Source of the DNA: Paenibacillus sp. ACRRX
GTDB taxonomy: Bacteria > Bacillota > Bacilli > Paenibacillales > Paenibacillaceae
DNA length: 64,000 bases
NCBI RefSeq assembly: GCF_022346885.1
Contig: NZ_JAKRNK010000003.1
Coordinates: forward strand, 124,001-188,000
Direction: 5' to 3'
Within the stretch, counting starts at the first letter, position 1. Each line of letters opens with the position of its first letter. Positions 17,479-26,830 of the stretch are shown here, in pieces. The translations under genes were made by a program, and so were the position numbers. The notes under the pieces were generated by a model. The model made no database searches and was not told the origin of the DNA. It saw only the letters and a list, made by a program, of their open reading frames with translations.

Positions 17479-18246
17479 TTAATTTTTCGCCAGCAAGCTG
17501 GATGGATTAACTGGGGTCGTTCCATCAAACACTTCAAAATGAACATGAACGCCCAGGTCCTTCTCCATTTCACTACGCCCAGCGGAAGCAATTGCTGCGC
17601 CTTTTTTCACTGCATCGCCTTTTTTAACCTTTAATTCCGCTACGCTTTGATATACGGTCTTCATGCCATTACCATGATCGATCTCCACAACATTTCCCAT
17701 CATAGGATGTTGTTCGGCTCGTGTAACCGTTCCACTCATCGCAGCAAGCACTTCAAACGGCTTCTGGTCTTTACGTGCCAGATCAATGCCGGAGTTCGGC
17801 GTAAAAGTCTGCTTGTATTCTACTACCGCACGTTGTTGATCTTCTTTGGAAGCTGCGGCATCAAAAAATCCCATAACGACGTCGACACCTTGTACATCCT
17901 CTACTGGCCAACCAAGCGTTTCATTGTTAGATACAACAGCTTTCACATCTTCTTGTGTTCCTGCTGCAGCGTCTGTGCCTTGCGTCGTTTCTACTTGTGT
18001 CTTGGTGCCGCTAGTCTGCAGAGGTTGCAAGTTGGAGCCTTGATAGACCCAGACTAACGTTAAAATAATGGCTGCTGCGGCTACATACAAAGCAGGGAAT
18101 GCCCACTTCTTAGACAACAGCTTTCTCCATCCCGAAGTTGGAACCGCTTGAGCTCCTGCTAGTTTTGAAGCTTCCGGCGTGTTCGGCGTATTCGAAGATG
18201 ATGTCGTAGATTTGTTAACCTTAGAGTTTTGGTTTTGTTCACTCAT
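17479..18246 (-). CDS. spoIIQ: stage II sporulation protein SpoIIQ (degenerate M23/LytM domain)
   Basis: SpoIIQ is made in the forespore and pairs across the septum with mother-cell SpoIIIAH to hold the engulfment channel together. The 255-residue protein has a Ser/Thr-rich cytoplasmic N-terminus, one membrane helix (FPALYVAAAAIILTLVWVYQG, about residues 51-71) and a C-terminal LytM domain. HVHFEVFDG keeps the HxH pair, but the first zinc ligand is lost: the H of the usual H-x-G-I-D is replaced (PNSGIDLARK). A non-enzymatic LytM domain is known for Bacillus SpoIIQ. The ATG at 18246 has GAGGTGATC upstream. A sigma-F type promoter fits forespore expression. It sits downstream of spoIID, as in other Bacillales. 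Confidence 0.93.
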   Translation of the reverse strand: MSEQNQNSKVNKSTTSSSNTPNTPEASKLAGAQAVPTSGWRKLLSKKWAFPALYVAAAAIILTLVWVYQGSNLQPLQTSGTKTQVETTQGTDAAAGTQEDVKAVVSNNETLGWPVEDVQGVDVVMGFFDAAASKEDQQRAVVEYKQTFTPNSGIDLARKDQKPFEVLAAMSGTVTRAEQHPMMGNVVEIDHGNGMKTVYQSVAELKVKKGDAVKKGAAIASAGRSEMEKDLGVHVHFEVFDGTTPVNPSSLLAKN

Positions 18247-18265
18247 TGTGATCACCTCAGTAACC

Positions 18266-18293
18266 ATTGTTACCGCGACTCTCACTTTTATAC
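18266..18293 (-). promoter_or_regulatory. sigma-F type promoter for spoIIQ
   Basis: On the minus strand GTATA (18293-18289) and GGTAACAAT (18274-18266) match the sigma-F consensus (GYWTA and GGNRANANT) with a 14-base spacer. The predicted start is at the edge of the ribosome site, giving a very short leader. spoIIQ is a known sigma-F gene. Confidence 0.55.
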
Positions 18294-18330
18294 GCAAGCA
18301 ATTACTAATTTTTGAGATTATCTCTATTGG

Positions 18331-19521
18331 CTATCGTTTGGCATAAGCCGTATCTATCTTCTCTAATACCCGCGAGACTGGAGTCAACTTAACTCCCTGA
18401 TAATAGTAGGTTAGTATACGTTCTGCACTCGCCCCCTCCAATGCCATGCCTTGGGCGCCATACTGACTCATACCTACGCCGTGGCCATAACCATAAGTCG
18501 TAAGTACGATCTTGCCGTTTTCCATTTTCCAGCTGATAGCAGATGAACTTAACCCTAGCTTTTCTCTAAATTCTCTACCTGAAAAGGTGTGTGTCCCTAC
18601 CTGCACTTCCCCTATTCGTTTCCCTTTGGTAACGGAGAGCAGTTCAATGGCTGAAGAGAGAGAGTCGGGAGATTCAACTCCCTTGTCACGATTTGAAATC
18701 GCCGCCTTAAGGGCAGGCACTGCATTTACGGAAACACCCAACTTCTGCAAGAAGTCATCAGCTTCCATTCGAACTGTTGTCATAAACCGCGGCGATAGCT
18801 TCTTGTCCCATGGACTGGATACGCTCCGCAAATAGGGAAGCTTCTGATTCCAGTAATCTTCCACATTTTCAGTATACCCGTTGCTTGTTGAAAAAAAGGT
18901 AGCCTCGATAGGCTTGTCCTTATAGGTCAGGACGAGCCCCGCCGTGTCGTTAACGGCGCGGTTCAGCTTGGCAATCGCGTCATGCTGGCGTTCCGTGAGC
19001 TTCGCAAGCGGCACATAGGCTTGGTGGGCAACAGTGTCGGTGACGTCTGCCCCGCCCGCCGCGCCGCCGACATCGCCCCGTGCCAAACGGCGCACGATAT
19101 ACGTGCGGGCGGCAATTGCCTGTGCCTTGAGCGCTTCCAGCTCAAAGCGCTCCGGCATTTCTGCGGCGACGACGCCGCGCACGTATCGCTCCAGCGCGAT
19201 ACGCTCCACTTTGCGTGTGGCCGAGACGTACACGCGTACATACGGCGGCGCATCGGCAGGCTCTGCCGCGAGTGATACCGCCGCCTTCCCGCCCTGCGGA
19301 CTTGGCACCGCTTGCTGCTGGTGTCCCTTTGATACCAGCAGTAAAGGTGCAAGTATAGCAAAGGTCATGAGCAATCCACTCCACATGGCCAAGTGAAACC
19401 AACCTCGAGAAAAGCGCGTCTCCTTCATTTGCCGCCTATGACGTCCTCTATTTGTATATCCACGCTGGGAGTGTTCTTGCTCTTTTCTTCTCCCACCTTC
19501 AATTATTTGCTCATCTTCCAT
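18331..19521 (-). CDS. spoIID: stage II sporulation protein SpoIID, septal peptidoglycan lytic transglycosylase
   Basis: SpoIID cuts peptidoglycan glycan strands in the mother cell during engulfment. The 396-residue product has a basic cytoplasmic N-terminus, one membrane helix (about residues 41-64, LAMWSGLLMTFAILAPLLLV) and the SpoIID domain. Recognisable parts are ERYVRGVVAAEMPERFELEALKAQAIAARTY split around residues 107-137 with the catalytic Glu in AAEMP, and the C-terminal GYGHGVGMSQYGAQGMA. GGAGGGAG lies before the ATG. Gene order murA-spoIID-spoIIQ matches other Bacillales. The stretch around 19010-19280 has clearly higher GC than its surroundings, within the coding frame. Confidence 0.96.
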   Translation of the reverse strand: MEDEQIIEGGRRKEQEHSQRGYTNRGRHRRQMKETRFSRGWFHLAMWSGLLMTFAILAPLLLVSKGHQQQAVPSPQGGKAAVSLAAEPADAPPYVRVYVSATRKVERIALERYVRGVVAAEMPERFELEALKAQAIAARTYIVRRLARGDVGGAAGGADVTDTVAHQAYVPLAKLTERQHDAIAKLNRAVNDTAGLVLTYKDKPIEATFFSTSNGYTENVEDYWNQKLPYLRSVSSPWDKKLSPRFMTTVRMEADDFLQKLGVSVNAVPALKAAISNRDKGVESPDSLSSAIELLSVTKGKRIGEVQVGTHTFSGREFREKLGLSSSAISWKMENGKIVLTTYGYGHGVGMSQYGAQGMALEGASAERILTYYYQGVKLTPVSRVLEKIDTAYAKR

Positions 19522-19907
19522 CTGCTCTCCCTCCTGTTTCTATCAGCTATTATGCCCAATCGGAACGGCCACACCCGCTATACTTTCATGTTATGAAACG
19601 TTGGGAGAAGGTAGAACGCTAGAATAAGAGAACGTATTATCTTTACATACTTCTCATATATTCCTTATACATATTGAGAATTAAACAAGCGGATCAGTAA
19701 CAGCATTCATCACCCTGCTAGCAACAAATCTACTCGCACGCTCGTTATATAAAGAAATGTCCTCGATTTGTAATAAAAGAGGATCGCCCCTGTAACAAAA
19801 TGATAATAAATATAGTAATAGAAAAGTAAAGGGAGCTGTTTGTATCGTACGATTTGAAATGGCATCAGTATCTCCTTGTTTTGATCTGCTAGCTGAATGA
19901 AACAAAC
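19522..19907. other. intergenic region between murA and spoIID
   Basis: About 390 bases without a supported gene; two overlapping minus-strand frames of 76 codons in different phases have no ribosome site and no recognisable content. It contains a dyad TTTCAT-GTT-ATGAAA near 19583-19599, about 65 bases upstream of spoIID, which may overlap its sporulation promoter (CATAACAT on the minus strand resembles a sigma-E -10). Confidence 0.5.
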
Positions 19908-19938
19908 ACAAAAAGACCGTCTCCCTAAGGAAACGGCC
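19908..19938 (-). terminator. Rho-independent terminator after murA
   Basis: GACCGTCTCC (19915-19924) and GGAAACGGCC (19929-19938) form a stem with a 4-base loop. On the minus strand it is followed by a U-rich tract (plus-strand A's at 19910-19914). It is about 40 bases past the murA stop. Confidence 0.85.
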
Positions 19939-19979
19939 ATCTGTTTCTATCTTCAGTTCGTGTACACCACTTTAAGCAA

Positions 19980-21314
19980 TTAAGCCCAAGTCGGCTGCAC
20001 GTTAAACATCTTCACTTCTGGAATATCCTCGACAGACTCAGCTGCTTCGGCTTTCTCTGCGTGGACACGCCAAATATCAGCACCGAGCGCAGACAATTTC
20101 TCAGCAAGATGTACATAACCACGATCAATATGATGGGTTCCGCCAACTTCAGTCGTGCCTTCTGCCACTAGCCCTGCGCAAATGAGCGAAGCGCCAGCAC
20201 GCAAATCTGTTGCACACACTTTGGCACCAATCAGCTTTGCGCTGCCTGGAATAATAGCCGAACGGCCATCTACCTTAATGTTTGCATTCATCAGGTTAAA
20301 CTCATCGACGTGCATAAAGCGGTTCTCAAACACCGTCTCCGTAATCACCGACGTGCCTGATGCAACCAGCAGCAACGCCATCATTTGAGATTGCATATCT
20401 GTTGGGAAGCCTGGATAAGGGAGTGTCTTAACGTCAACCGCCTTTAACGGCTTATCCGCGACAACACGTATGCCATTCTCATCCGGTACAATTGTGACAC
20501 CCATCTCTTCCATCTTCGCAATAACCGGACCTAGGTGGTCTGCAATCGCACCTTCCACATATACATCCCCACCTGTCATTGCAGCAGCAACCATATAGGT
20601 TCCCGCTTCGACACGGTCAGGGATAACCGTATGCTCAGCACCGTGCATTCGTTCTACGCCTTCGATGCGAATAACGCCTGTTCCAGCACCGCGAACGATA
20701 GCACCCATCTTGTTCAGATAGTTTGCCAAATCAACGATCTCCGGCTCACGTGCTGCGTTCTCAATCAGGGTCGTGCCTTCTGCGAGTGTGGCAGCCATCA
20801 TAATATTCTCGGTAGCCCCTACACTTGCAACGTCCAAATAAATTTTTGCGCCCTTTAATCGGCCTTTAACTGTCGCTTCAATATAACCTTGACCTAGTCC
20901 AATTTCGGCACCCATCGCTTCAAAGCCTTTCAAATGCTGATCGATTGGTCTTGAGCCGATTGCACATCCGCCTGGCAAGGAAATGCGCGCCTTACCTGCA
21001 CGAGCGAGCAGAGGTCCCATCACTAAGAAAGAAGCTCTCATCTTACGTACAAGCTCATAATTAGCTTCAAAAGACTGAAGCTGTTCCGCTTGAATACGTA
21101 CGGTCTCGTTGGCATATGTAAGGTTTGCACCTAATTTTTCTAATACTTGGTGTATCGTCTTTACATCCTCGAGTGGAGGCGCATCATGAATAACGCTGAC
21201 GCCTTCTTCCCCCAATAACGAAGCTGCGAGTATCGGAAGCACTGCATTTTTGGCACCGCTAACTCGAACCGTACCCGACAACCGCTTGCCTCCGCGGACG
21301 ATAAATTTGCTCAT
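19980..21314 (-). CDS. murA: UDP-N-acetylglucosamine 1-carboxyvinyltransferase MurA
   Basis: MurA transfers enolpyruvate from PEP to UDP-GlcNAc, the first committed step of peptidoglycan synthesis and the target of fosfomycin. The 444-residue product has the family N-terminus ([23 protein letters not shown] split around residues 4-25) with the catalytic Lys in GAKNA, and the active-site Cys in [19 protein letters not shown] (about residue 117). I chose the ATG at 21314 with GGAGGG 7 bases upstream; the reading from 21392 is longer than the family. Its place before spoIID marks it as the murAA-type copy. The C-terminus carries about 25 extra residues rich in Glu and Ala. Confidence 0.97.
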   Translation of the reverse strand: MSKFIVRGGKRLSGTVRVSGAKNAVLPILAASLLGEEGVSVIHDAPPLEDVKTIHQVLEKLGANLTYANETVRIQAEQLQSFEANYELVRKMRASFLVMGPLLARAGKARISLPGGCAIGSRPIDQHLKGFEAMGAEIGLGQGYIEATVKGRLKGAKIYLDVASVGATENIMMAATLAEGTTLIENAAREPEIVDLANYLNKMGAIVRGAGTGVIRIEGVERMHGAEHTVIPDRVEAGTYMVAAAMTGGDVYVEGAIADHLGPVIAKMEEMGVTIVPDENGIRVVADKPLKAVDVKTLPYPGFPTDMQSQMMALLLVASGTSVITETVFENRFMHVDEFNLMNANIKVDGRSAIIPGSAKLIGAKVCATDLRAGASLICAGLVAEGTTEVGGTHHIDRGYVHLAEKLSALGADIWRVHAEKAEAAESVEDIPEVKMFNVQPTWA

Positions 21315-21441
21315 CACGTTTCCCTCCGCGCTTTTATTCCGCCCCATCACATTATTGCTCTGTAAGAAAAGCTTCTTTAATCGATGCACCATGTTGATGT
21401 GCTCCTGTGTAAAAGCGACTGCTTTTCCCTGGAGATACGGA

Positions 21442-21471
21442 CATACATACTTTTGTCATACATACTTTTGC
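21442..21471. repeat. 15-base tandem direct repeat in the murA leader region
   Basis: CATACATACTTTTGT at 21442-21456 is followed at once by CATACATACTTTTGC at 21457-21471, identical in 14 of 15 positions. It lies about 130 bases upstream of murA and downstream of the predicted promoter, so it would be transcribed. The purpose is unknown. Confidence 0.6.
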
Positions 21472-21525
21472 AAAAAATAATAGCTACTCTTCATAAACCA
21501 TACGGGCCATCTTAACCCGACCTTA

Positions 21526-21555
21526 ATAATACCATCCCTTTACAAAGATGGACAA
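21526..21555 (-). promoter_or_regulatory. candidate sigma-A promoter for murA
   Basis: On the minus strand TTGTCC (21555-21550) and TATTAT (21531-21526) are separated by 18 bases. Both are one or two bases from consensus. The leader to murA would be about 200 bases. Confidence 0.45.
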
Positions 21556-21736
21556 GCGTTAATTTCGACAACAACATTCCACATTTTCCATGGGGCTATC
21601 ATCCATTGTTGACATCTTCCTTCGATGTTATTCGACAATTGTGACGATGAGCCATGAATTCAGTGTAAGCCTTCCTTTTATAACCCATTCCGTCCAGTGT
21701 TCAAACAACGTACATAACATCCAGATTCGGTCACCT

Positions 21737-21991
21737 TTAAAATAAATATTTCAATGATTGTGTCCAACCCCAGTAATCTATAAAGAAAAGGGATACTGCA
21801 CGGCCTAAAATGATAGCCAACAATAAATGCAGCATCTTGCCGGATGCACTCTTTGGATATCGTATCACCAAGTCCAGCTTCACATGCTGCAGTGACCACC
21901 ACGCTACCGCGATGCAGCACAAGGTCACAATCATTTGTACGATGCCACTTACCCCTACCGCTGCCGATATGTCGTTAAATGAATCATTCAA
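21737..21991 (-). CDS. ywzB: DUF1146 family membrane protein (YwzB-like)
   Basis: This small protein of 84 residues has two membrane helices (VGVSGIVQMIVTLCCIAVAWWSLQ and HLLLAIILGRAVSLFFI) joined by a short basic loop (IRYPKSASGKM). This matches the DUF1146/YwzB family, found near atp, murA and spoIID in Bacillales. I chose the TTG at 21991, because the perfect GGAGG lies 8 bases before it; the GTG at 22015 lies inside the ribosome site region. The function is not known. It begins 42 bases past the stop of the SLH protease gene; in Bacillus subtilis ywmB lies between ywzB and murA, and I find no such gene here. Confidence 0.85.
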   Translation of the reverse strand: MNDSFNDISAAVGVSGIVQMIVTLCCIAVAWWSLQHVKLDLVIRYPKSASGKMLHLLLAIILGRAVSLFFIDYWGWTQSLKYLF

Positions 21992-22033
21992 CGCACACGC
22001 CTCCTTCTCCTCCACTCTTCTATTGCTCCAAAT

Positions 22034-24886
22034 CTATCCTGCAACCGAGTACAGCATGGCTACAAATTCTGCTCTTGTTGTGGGTCTATTTGGCGCAAAA
22101 GAGCCATCTTCATACCCTTTGATCAATTGCTGTTTCTTCAATTCCGCCAGCATCGGCGCTGCCCAGTGACTGAGCAGCACATCCACAAAAGGTGGTTCAG
22201 CTGGCATTCGAACGACAAGATGAAGTGCATTGCCAATCATAACCCCTGTCTCAGCACGGGTGACGTCCCTAGCCGGTGCAAACCTGCCTGTTTCATAACC
22301 AGCTGCGATATGTGCTTCCGCTACTCTGGTTACCGCCGAATAGGCCCAATGAGACTGCGGCACATCTGCAAAGGCAGGTGGCTTTGCAGCACTGCCAGTT
22401 AACTTAAATGCATTTGCCATAACAGTAGCAGCCTCTGCCCTTGTGATAAATCGATTAGGGGCAAATTGGGCATCAGCGTACCCTTTAATCCAGCCCTTCT
22501 TGACTGCACCTACAATCGCTTCCTGTGCCCAGTGCCCCTTAATGTCTCGCATGCCTGCAACCAACGCCGTCTTGGTTGCACGCAGCGTATAATAGTTGGT
22601 ATCGAACTTCTCATTAGCGGTTAACCGAATGTAATAAGGACCCTTTTCCAACTTCATGCCCGCTTCAAGCTTGGATTCGCCCTTGCGATTACGTCCTGAT
22701 ATAAGCAGCTTCTGCTCTTTATTAAAGACGCTCATTTCTACAGTTCGGTTGCTCGGAATACGCTGAAGCTCGAAATTAATATACGCCTGCTCTTCCAATT
22801 GAAGCTGAAACCAGTCCTTGTCGCTATGTGAATGAAATACACCTGTATAATTCGTATTTGGTGTTATGGTGACTGCCTCATACATTTTATCATTAGGCTC
22901 ATTCGGGTCCGTATACTGCGTCAAGAAGTCGAGATGCATCGTATATTGACCTGCGACAGGTTCTGCTTTTGCTGTTACTGCATTTTGGATGCGAATATAA
23001 TATTTGCCCGGCTTCAAATCGGATAGCACCGACATCTCCGTCTGCCCTTCCGTATTATCATCAATGATATGCTCATAATTGTCTGGCCCTGCTACTTCCA
23101 CCATCGGATCTATTCTCACCGTATCCGTCGTGACTTTGATCGTTAATGTTCCTCTGGATGGGATTTGTACTTCAAACCAGTCTTTGTCCCCTGTATGGCT
23201 GAAGGTACCCGTAACCTGCTGTTTGCGGGCAGGCAAGGCGTAAGCTTCATACTGCTTATCGTTTGGTTCAAAAGGATCTGCTGCAATACGGAAACGAGAA
23301 GATAGTTTATAAGTGATCGGATTGGATTTAGTCGCCTGTGCAGCACTTATTCGAATGTAATGCACACCTTTTTTAACGGATAGAGACATAGGCTCCTTTC
23401 CAGTAGGACTATACCGTTTACCCTCTTGGCTGGCTCCTTCATAATGAACCGCCTGAATTTGGCTATTTCCCGCAACACGTTGATACACCAAGTCGAGCGT
23501 ACCGTCATAAGGTACCTCCACACGATACCAGTTACCATGCTGTCCATCTGATAGATAACCTGTATTCATCGTATCGATCGGGAATACACGCGCTTTATTC
23601 CTTGCCTGATGGACGATGTATCCTTCTGGCTTAGGAACCGTCAACAACGCTTTATCCGCGCGTACCATCCCATAGCCACTTTTGTTATCCCAACCTTTGG
23701 TAAGAATATCTTGTGCAGTCATGCGCAGATGTTCCCGAATTTGATGAGGCTTCAATGTAGGATATTTGCTCCACAATAGGGCAGCTACGCCGGCAACTTG
23801 TGGCGCCGCCATCGAAGTTCCTTCCGCATTTTTGTATCCGCCGCCAAGCGCAGTCGTATACACATGCCATGGAGCAACAATATCTATCTCAGGACCAATA
23901 TTCGAACGTGGCTCAACGGTTAGTTGAGGTGTATTGCCTCCAATTGCCAACACGCTAGAGTAAGCGGCCGGGTACTTTACTTCGACCTTCTCTTGATATC
24001 TTGTTCCGTCATTACCCGTTGCGGCCACAAGCAGTACACCCTTGTCCTCCGCATATTGGACGATATCCTGCATGTATTTCGAATAACGATAAAGACCGAC
24101 GGACATCACAACAATTTTTGCCCCGTGATCTACCGCATATAGAATGCCCGCTCCTAGCTTATCTTCGTCTCCATATCCACGCGAATCAAGGGCCTTGATC
24201 GGCAAAATTTTCGCTGACCATGTAATGCCGGTCGTCCCTTTTCCATTATTGCCAATAGCAGCAATAACACCTGCTACATTGGTACCGTGTCCATTATCAT
24301 CCTTAGGTAGACCTGGCTCCAGTAAATTGACGCCTGGAATTAAATTCGCTTTAATATCGGGATGATCAATATCAACGCCTGTATCTACTAAAGCAATCGT
24401 AATGCCAGGACTCTTATTGACCTGGGACCAAGCAACATCGGCACCAATTTGCTTTAAATAATGCTGCTGTTGAAAGCTGGTGTCATTGGGCACTACCGCG
24501 CCAGACAGAGACTTTACGCGATGGTTCGGCTCTATATATTCAACACTTTTATTATGCTTAAATCGTTTCAGCCAATCTTTTACCTCGACATGTATAGAAG
24601 GTTTCATGACCATGATACCAAATCGTTCTTGTGTGCTGATGATGATGCTGTCCTGCACAATAGCTTCATCATGCACGCCAGGTTGCTTCCATTTTACAAT
24701 CCAAGATGTCGGTTCCGTCGCCGCGGTCTCACTCGTCACATTTCCGCTTCCCCCAAGCAAAGGATGCGCTGAGGACATGGAAACTTCAGTATACTGCGAG
24801 CTTTCAGCGCCACAGCTTATCAATGTCGTCCAAGTTAATGTGACGACAAAGAGCATAACGACGATACGACGCCATCGTTTGTTCAT
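22034..24886 (-). CDS. subtilisin-like serine protease with PPC and SLH domains
   Basis: This 950-residue exported protein has, in order: a signal sequence ending in LISC (a possible lipobox), an inhibitor-I9-like propeptide, an S8 peptidase domain, two clear pre-peptidase C-terminal (PPC) domains (EPNDKQYEAYALP and EPNDKMYEAVTIT, each followed by DKDWF) with a weaker third before them, and three SLH modules at the end (DIKGHWAQEAIVG, FADVPQSHWAYSAV, FVDVLLSHWAAPM). The catalytic triad is complete: Asp in IALVDTGVDIDHPD, His in NGHGTNVAGVIAA, Ser in GTSMAAPQVAGVAAL. It should be a wall-attached protease, held by the pyruvylated polymer made by csaB. I chose the ATG at 24886 (MNKRWRRIVVML); a TTG at 24907 is an alternative. 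Confidence 0.93.
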   Translation of the reverse strand: MNKRWRRIVVMLFVVTLTWTTLISCGAESSQYTEVSMSSAHPLLGGSGNVTSETAATEPTSWIVKWKQPGVHDEAIVQDSIIISTQERFGIMVMKPSIHVEVKDWLKRFKHNKSVEYIEPNHRVKSLSGAVVPNDTSFQQQHYLKQIGADVAWSQVNKSPGITIALVDTGVDIDHPDIKANLIPGVNLLEPGLPKDDNGHGTNVAGVIAAIGNNGKGTTGITWSAKILPIKALDSRGYGDEDKLGAGILYAVDHGAKIVVMSVGLYRYSKYMQDIVQYAEDKGVLLVAATGNDGTRYQEKVEVKYPAAYSSVLAIGGNTPQLTVEPRSNIGPEIDIVAPWHVYTTALGGGYKNAEGTSMAAPQVAGVAALLWSKYPTLKPHQIREHLRMTAQDILTKGWDNKSGYGMVRADKALLTVPKPEGYIVHQARNKARVFPIDTMNTGYLSDGQHGNWYRVEVPYDGTLDLVYQRVAGNSQIQAVHYEGASQEGKRYSPTGKEPMSLSVKKGVHYIRISAAQATKSNPITYKLSSRFRIAADPFEPNDKQYEAYALPARKQQVTGTFSHTGDKDWFEVQIPSRGTLTIKVTTDTVRIDPMVEVAGPDNYEHIIDDNTEGQTEMSVLSDLKPGKYYIRIQNAVTAKAEPVAGQYTMHLDFLTQYTDPNEPNDKMYEAVTITPNTNYTGVFHSHSDKDWFQLQLEEQAYINFELQRIPSNRTVEMSVFNKEQKLLISGRNRKGESKLEAGMKLEKGPYYIRLTANEKFDTNYYTLRATKTALVAGMRDIKGHWAQEAIVGAVKKGWIKGYADAQFAPNRFITRAEAATVMANAFKLTGSAAKPPAFADVPQSHWAYSAVTRVAEAHIAAGYETGRFAPARDVTRAETGVMIGNALHLVVRMPAEPPFVDVLLSHWAAPMLAELKKQQLIKGYEDGSFAPNRPTTRAEFVAMLYSVAG

Positions 24887-24998
24887 TGCTTTCACTTCCA
24901 GTATCAAATGGTTGTCAGGTGATCCTGCTTATTCTTTCATTTACATTTATATCCACAATCTCGCTATCTTTAGCTCAATCTGTGTTACACATACAATA

Positions 24999-25041
24999 GA
25001 AAACCGGCTGGGACGCTGTCTAGCAGCGAACCCAAGCCGGT
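24999..25041 (-). terminator. Rho-independent terminator of the nuo operon
   Basis: A long imperfect stem joins ACCGGCTGGG (25003-25012) and CCCAAGCCGGT (25031-25041), with an inner CGCTG/CAGCG pair. The minus-strand side ends in UUUU. It lies about 205 bases after nuoN and 110 before the protease gene. The stretch 25042-25245 shows nothing else. Confidence 0.85.
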
Positions 25042-25245
25042 ATCATTATAACATACTCCCCCATCAAGATGCCCCTGATCTAGCGAATACCTGTTATTGG
25101 GTACACTTGAATCCTAACCGCCCGCACATCAGCCTTATCAGCTGATTTCTCATTCAGGCACAACCATCTTGGTCTACAGCCTGCAGCCCATAGATAAGCA
25201 TGGTGCCTTAAGTAGCTGCAGCTAGAGCAGTTCGAAATCATGGTG

Positions 25246-26826
25246 TTATGGTGTTAAAGTAAACACATCGCCTGGAATAGAGAACAGCATGTTCAGCCAT
25301 CCCATTACCTCATTCGGAAATAATCCAAAGCCTAGGACGCAAAGCACGCAGATGACAATAACTGATCCTTGAGGAGCACGGACAGTTATTTTCTCTTCCT
25401 GACCATGCCTCATATACATTTGGCGAATAAAACCGAAGTAAAAGTAAAACGAGATTACGCTAGTCAGCATCATCACGATCGTAATCCATATCGAATGAGC
25501 AGCGACCGCCCCGACAATAATATAGAGCTTTCCGAAGAATCCAGCTGTAACTGGAATCCCTGCCAGTGACAGGACAAAAACGGTCATAGCGACGGCTAAC
25601 CACGGTGAACGATGATACAATCCGGCAAAGCCTTTTAACTCCTCATGCCCGACTACACGGCTGACAACCATTAGTACAGCAAATGCACCTATCGTTGTGA
25701 ATAGATAAGCTGCAAGGTAATACCAAAATGCATTAAATACCGAGGCGTTTATCGTATTTCCAAGGATGTTTAAACCGATCGGAACAAGCAGGTAACCCGC
25801 ATTTGTAATTCCTGATAACGCCAATAGTCGCTTCACATTTTTTTGTCTTAAAGCCATCGTCGTCCCTACCACCATAGATAGAGCAGCAATAGCCAGCAGC
25901 ATTATAGTGACATCATTGTAGATAGAAAATACACGCTGGCCTTCTGCGTCTGTCTCAGCTCCAAGTCCGAAAAATACATTAAATAAAATTCGGAACACAA
26001 CAGCCAGACTTGCACCTTTTGCAACAACAGCTAGAAAGGCTGTAATTGGTGTTGGTGCGCCCTGATATACATCAGGTGACCAAGCATGGAATGGAGCAGC
26101 TGCAATCTTAAATCCTAGACCAACGATAAGCAGCAGGAAGCTAACGTATATTAACGGTTGAAACGCAGCAACATGAGTTGCTAGAGACTGTGCGATATCA
26201 ATTAGGTTAGTGCTGCCGCTCATCCCATACAAGAACGACATGCCGTACAAAATAAAGGCAGAGGCAACACTTCCAAGCACTGCGTATTTAAATGCACCTT
26301 CTGTAGACCGACGGTCGTTCTTTTTTATCCCCACTAAAATATAGGAAGTAATACTTAAAAGCTCGAGCCCTACATACAACGTAATCAGATCGCCAGACGA
26401 TGCCATCATCATGCCGCCGAGCGCAGCAGGAAGAAGCAAATAATAATATTCGCCGCGATGCGGCAGCTCCTCATCCTTCATACTTCCCATACTGATCAAA
26501 ATAACAAATGCTGTGCCCACCAAAAAAAGGACCTTTAGAAACAAAGCAAAATCATCTACCCGGTAGCTCTGATTCAGTAATTGCAATGCGCCTACCGATT
26601 TGCCACCAGCTGCTTGCGTATATCGATCTACCAAGGTCGACACGACAAAGTAGAGGGAGAACAGCACACTTGCCAGCGACAAGATCCCTATCCATTCTCG
26701 ATTGATACGCCGAGGGAGCAACAGGTCGATCAATGAAATCAGAACTGCTGCAATAACAAGCGTCAGTTCCGGTGCCAGGGCAGAAAGCTCACTCCATTGT
26801 AAGGGTTGAACTGTCATAGTATTCAT
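25246..26826 (-). CDS. nuoN: NADH-quinone oxidoreductase (complex I) subunit N
   Basis: NuoN is one of three antiporter-like proton-pumping subunits of the membrane arm. The 526-residue product has about 14 hydrophobic helices and the family landmarks: a Glu in the helix TLYVGLELLSITSYILVG and a Lys in the helix FKIAAAPFHAWSPDVYQGAPTP (split around residues 240-262). GGGGG lies 8 bases before the ATG. It is the last gene of the operon, 4 bases after nuoM, and is followed by a terminator. Confidence 0.96.
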   Translation of the reverse strand: MNTMTVQPLQWSELSALAPELTLVIAAVLISLIDLLLPRRINREWIGILSLASVLFSLYFVVSTLVDRYTQAAGGKSVGALQLLNQSYRVDDFALFLKVLFLVGTAFVILISMGSMKDEELPHRGEYYYLLLPAALGGMMMASSGDLITLYVGLELLSITSYILVGIKKNDRRSTEGAFKYAVLGSVASAFILYGMSFLYGMSGSTNLIDIAQSLATHVAAFQPLIYVSFLLLIVGLGFKIAAAPFHAWSPDVYQGAPTPITAFLAVVAKGASLAVVFRILFNVFFGLGAETDAEGQRVFSIYNDVTIMLLAIAALSMVVGTTMALRQKNVKRLLALSGITNAGYLLVPIGLNILGNTINASVFNAFWYYLAAYLFTTIGAFAVLMVVSRVVGHEELKGFAGLYHRSPWLAVAMTVFVLSLAGIPVTAGFFGKLYIIVGAVAAHSIWITIVMMLTSVISFYFYFGFIRQMYMRHGQEEKITVRAPQGSVIVICVLCVLGFGLFPNEVMGWLNMLFSIPGDVFTLTP

Positions 26827-26830
26827 ACGA

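Noticed and set aside
19681-19940. Two overlapping 76-codon minus-strand frames between murA and spoIID
   Set aside because: They are in different phases over the same bases, lack ribosome sites, and run into the murA terminator.
24480-25145. Plus-strand frame of 221 codons over the protease start and terminator
   Set aside because: It runs through the nuo terminator and opposite the protease signal peptide; no ribosome site and no family content.
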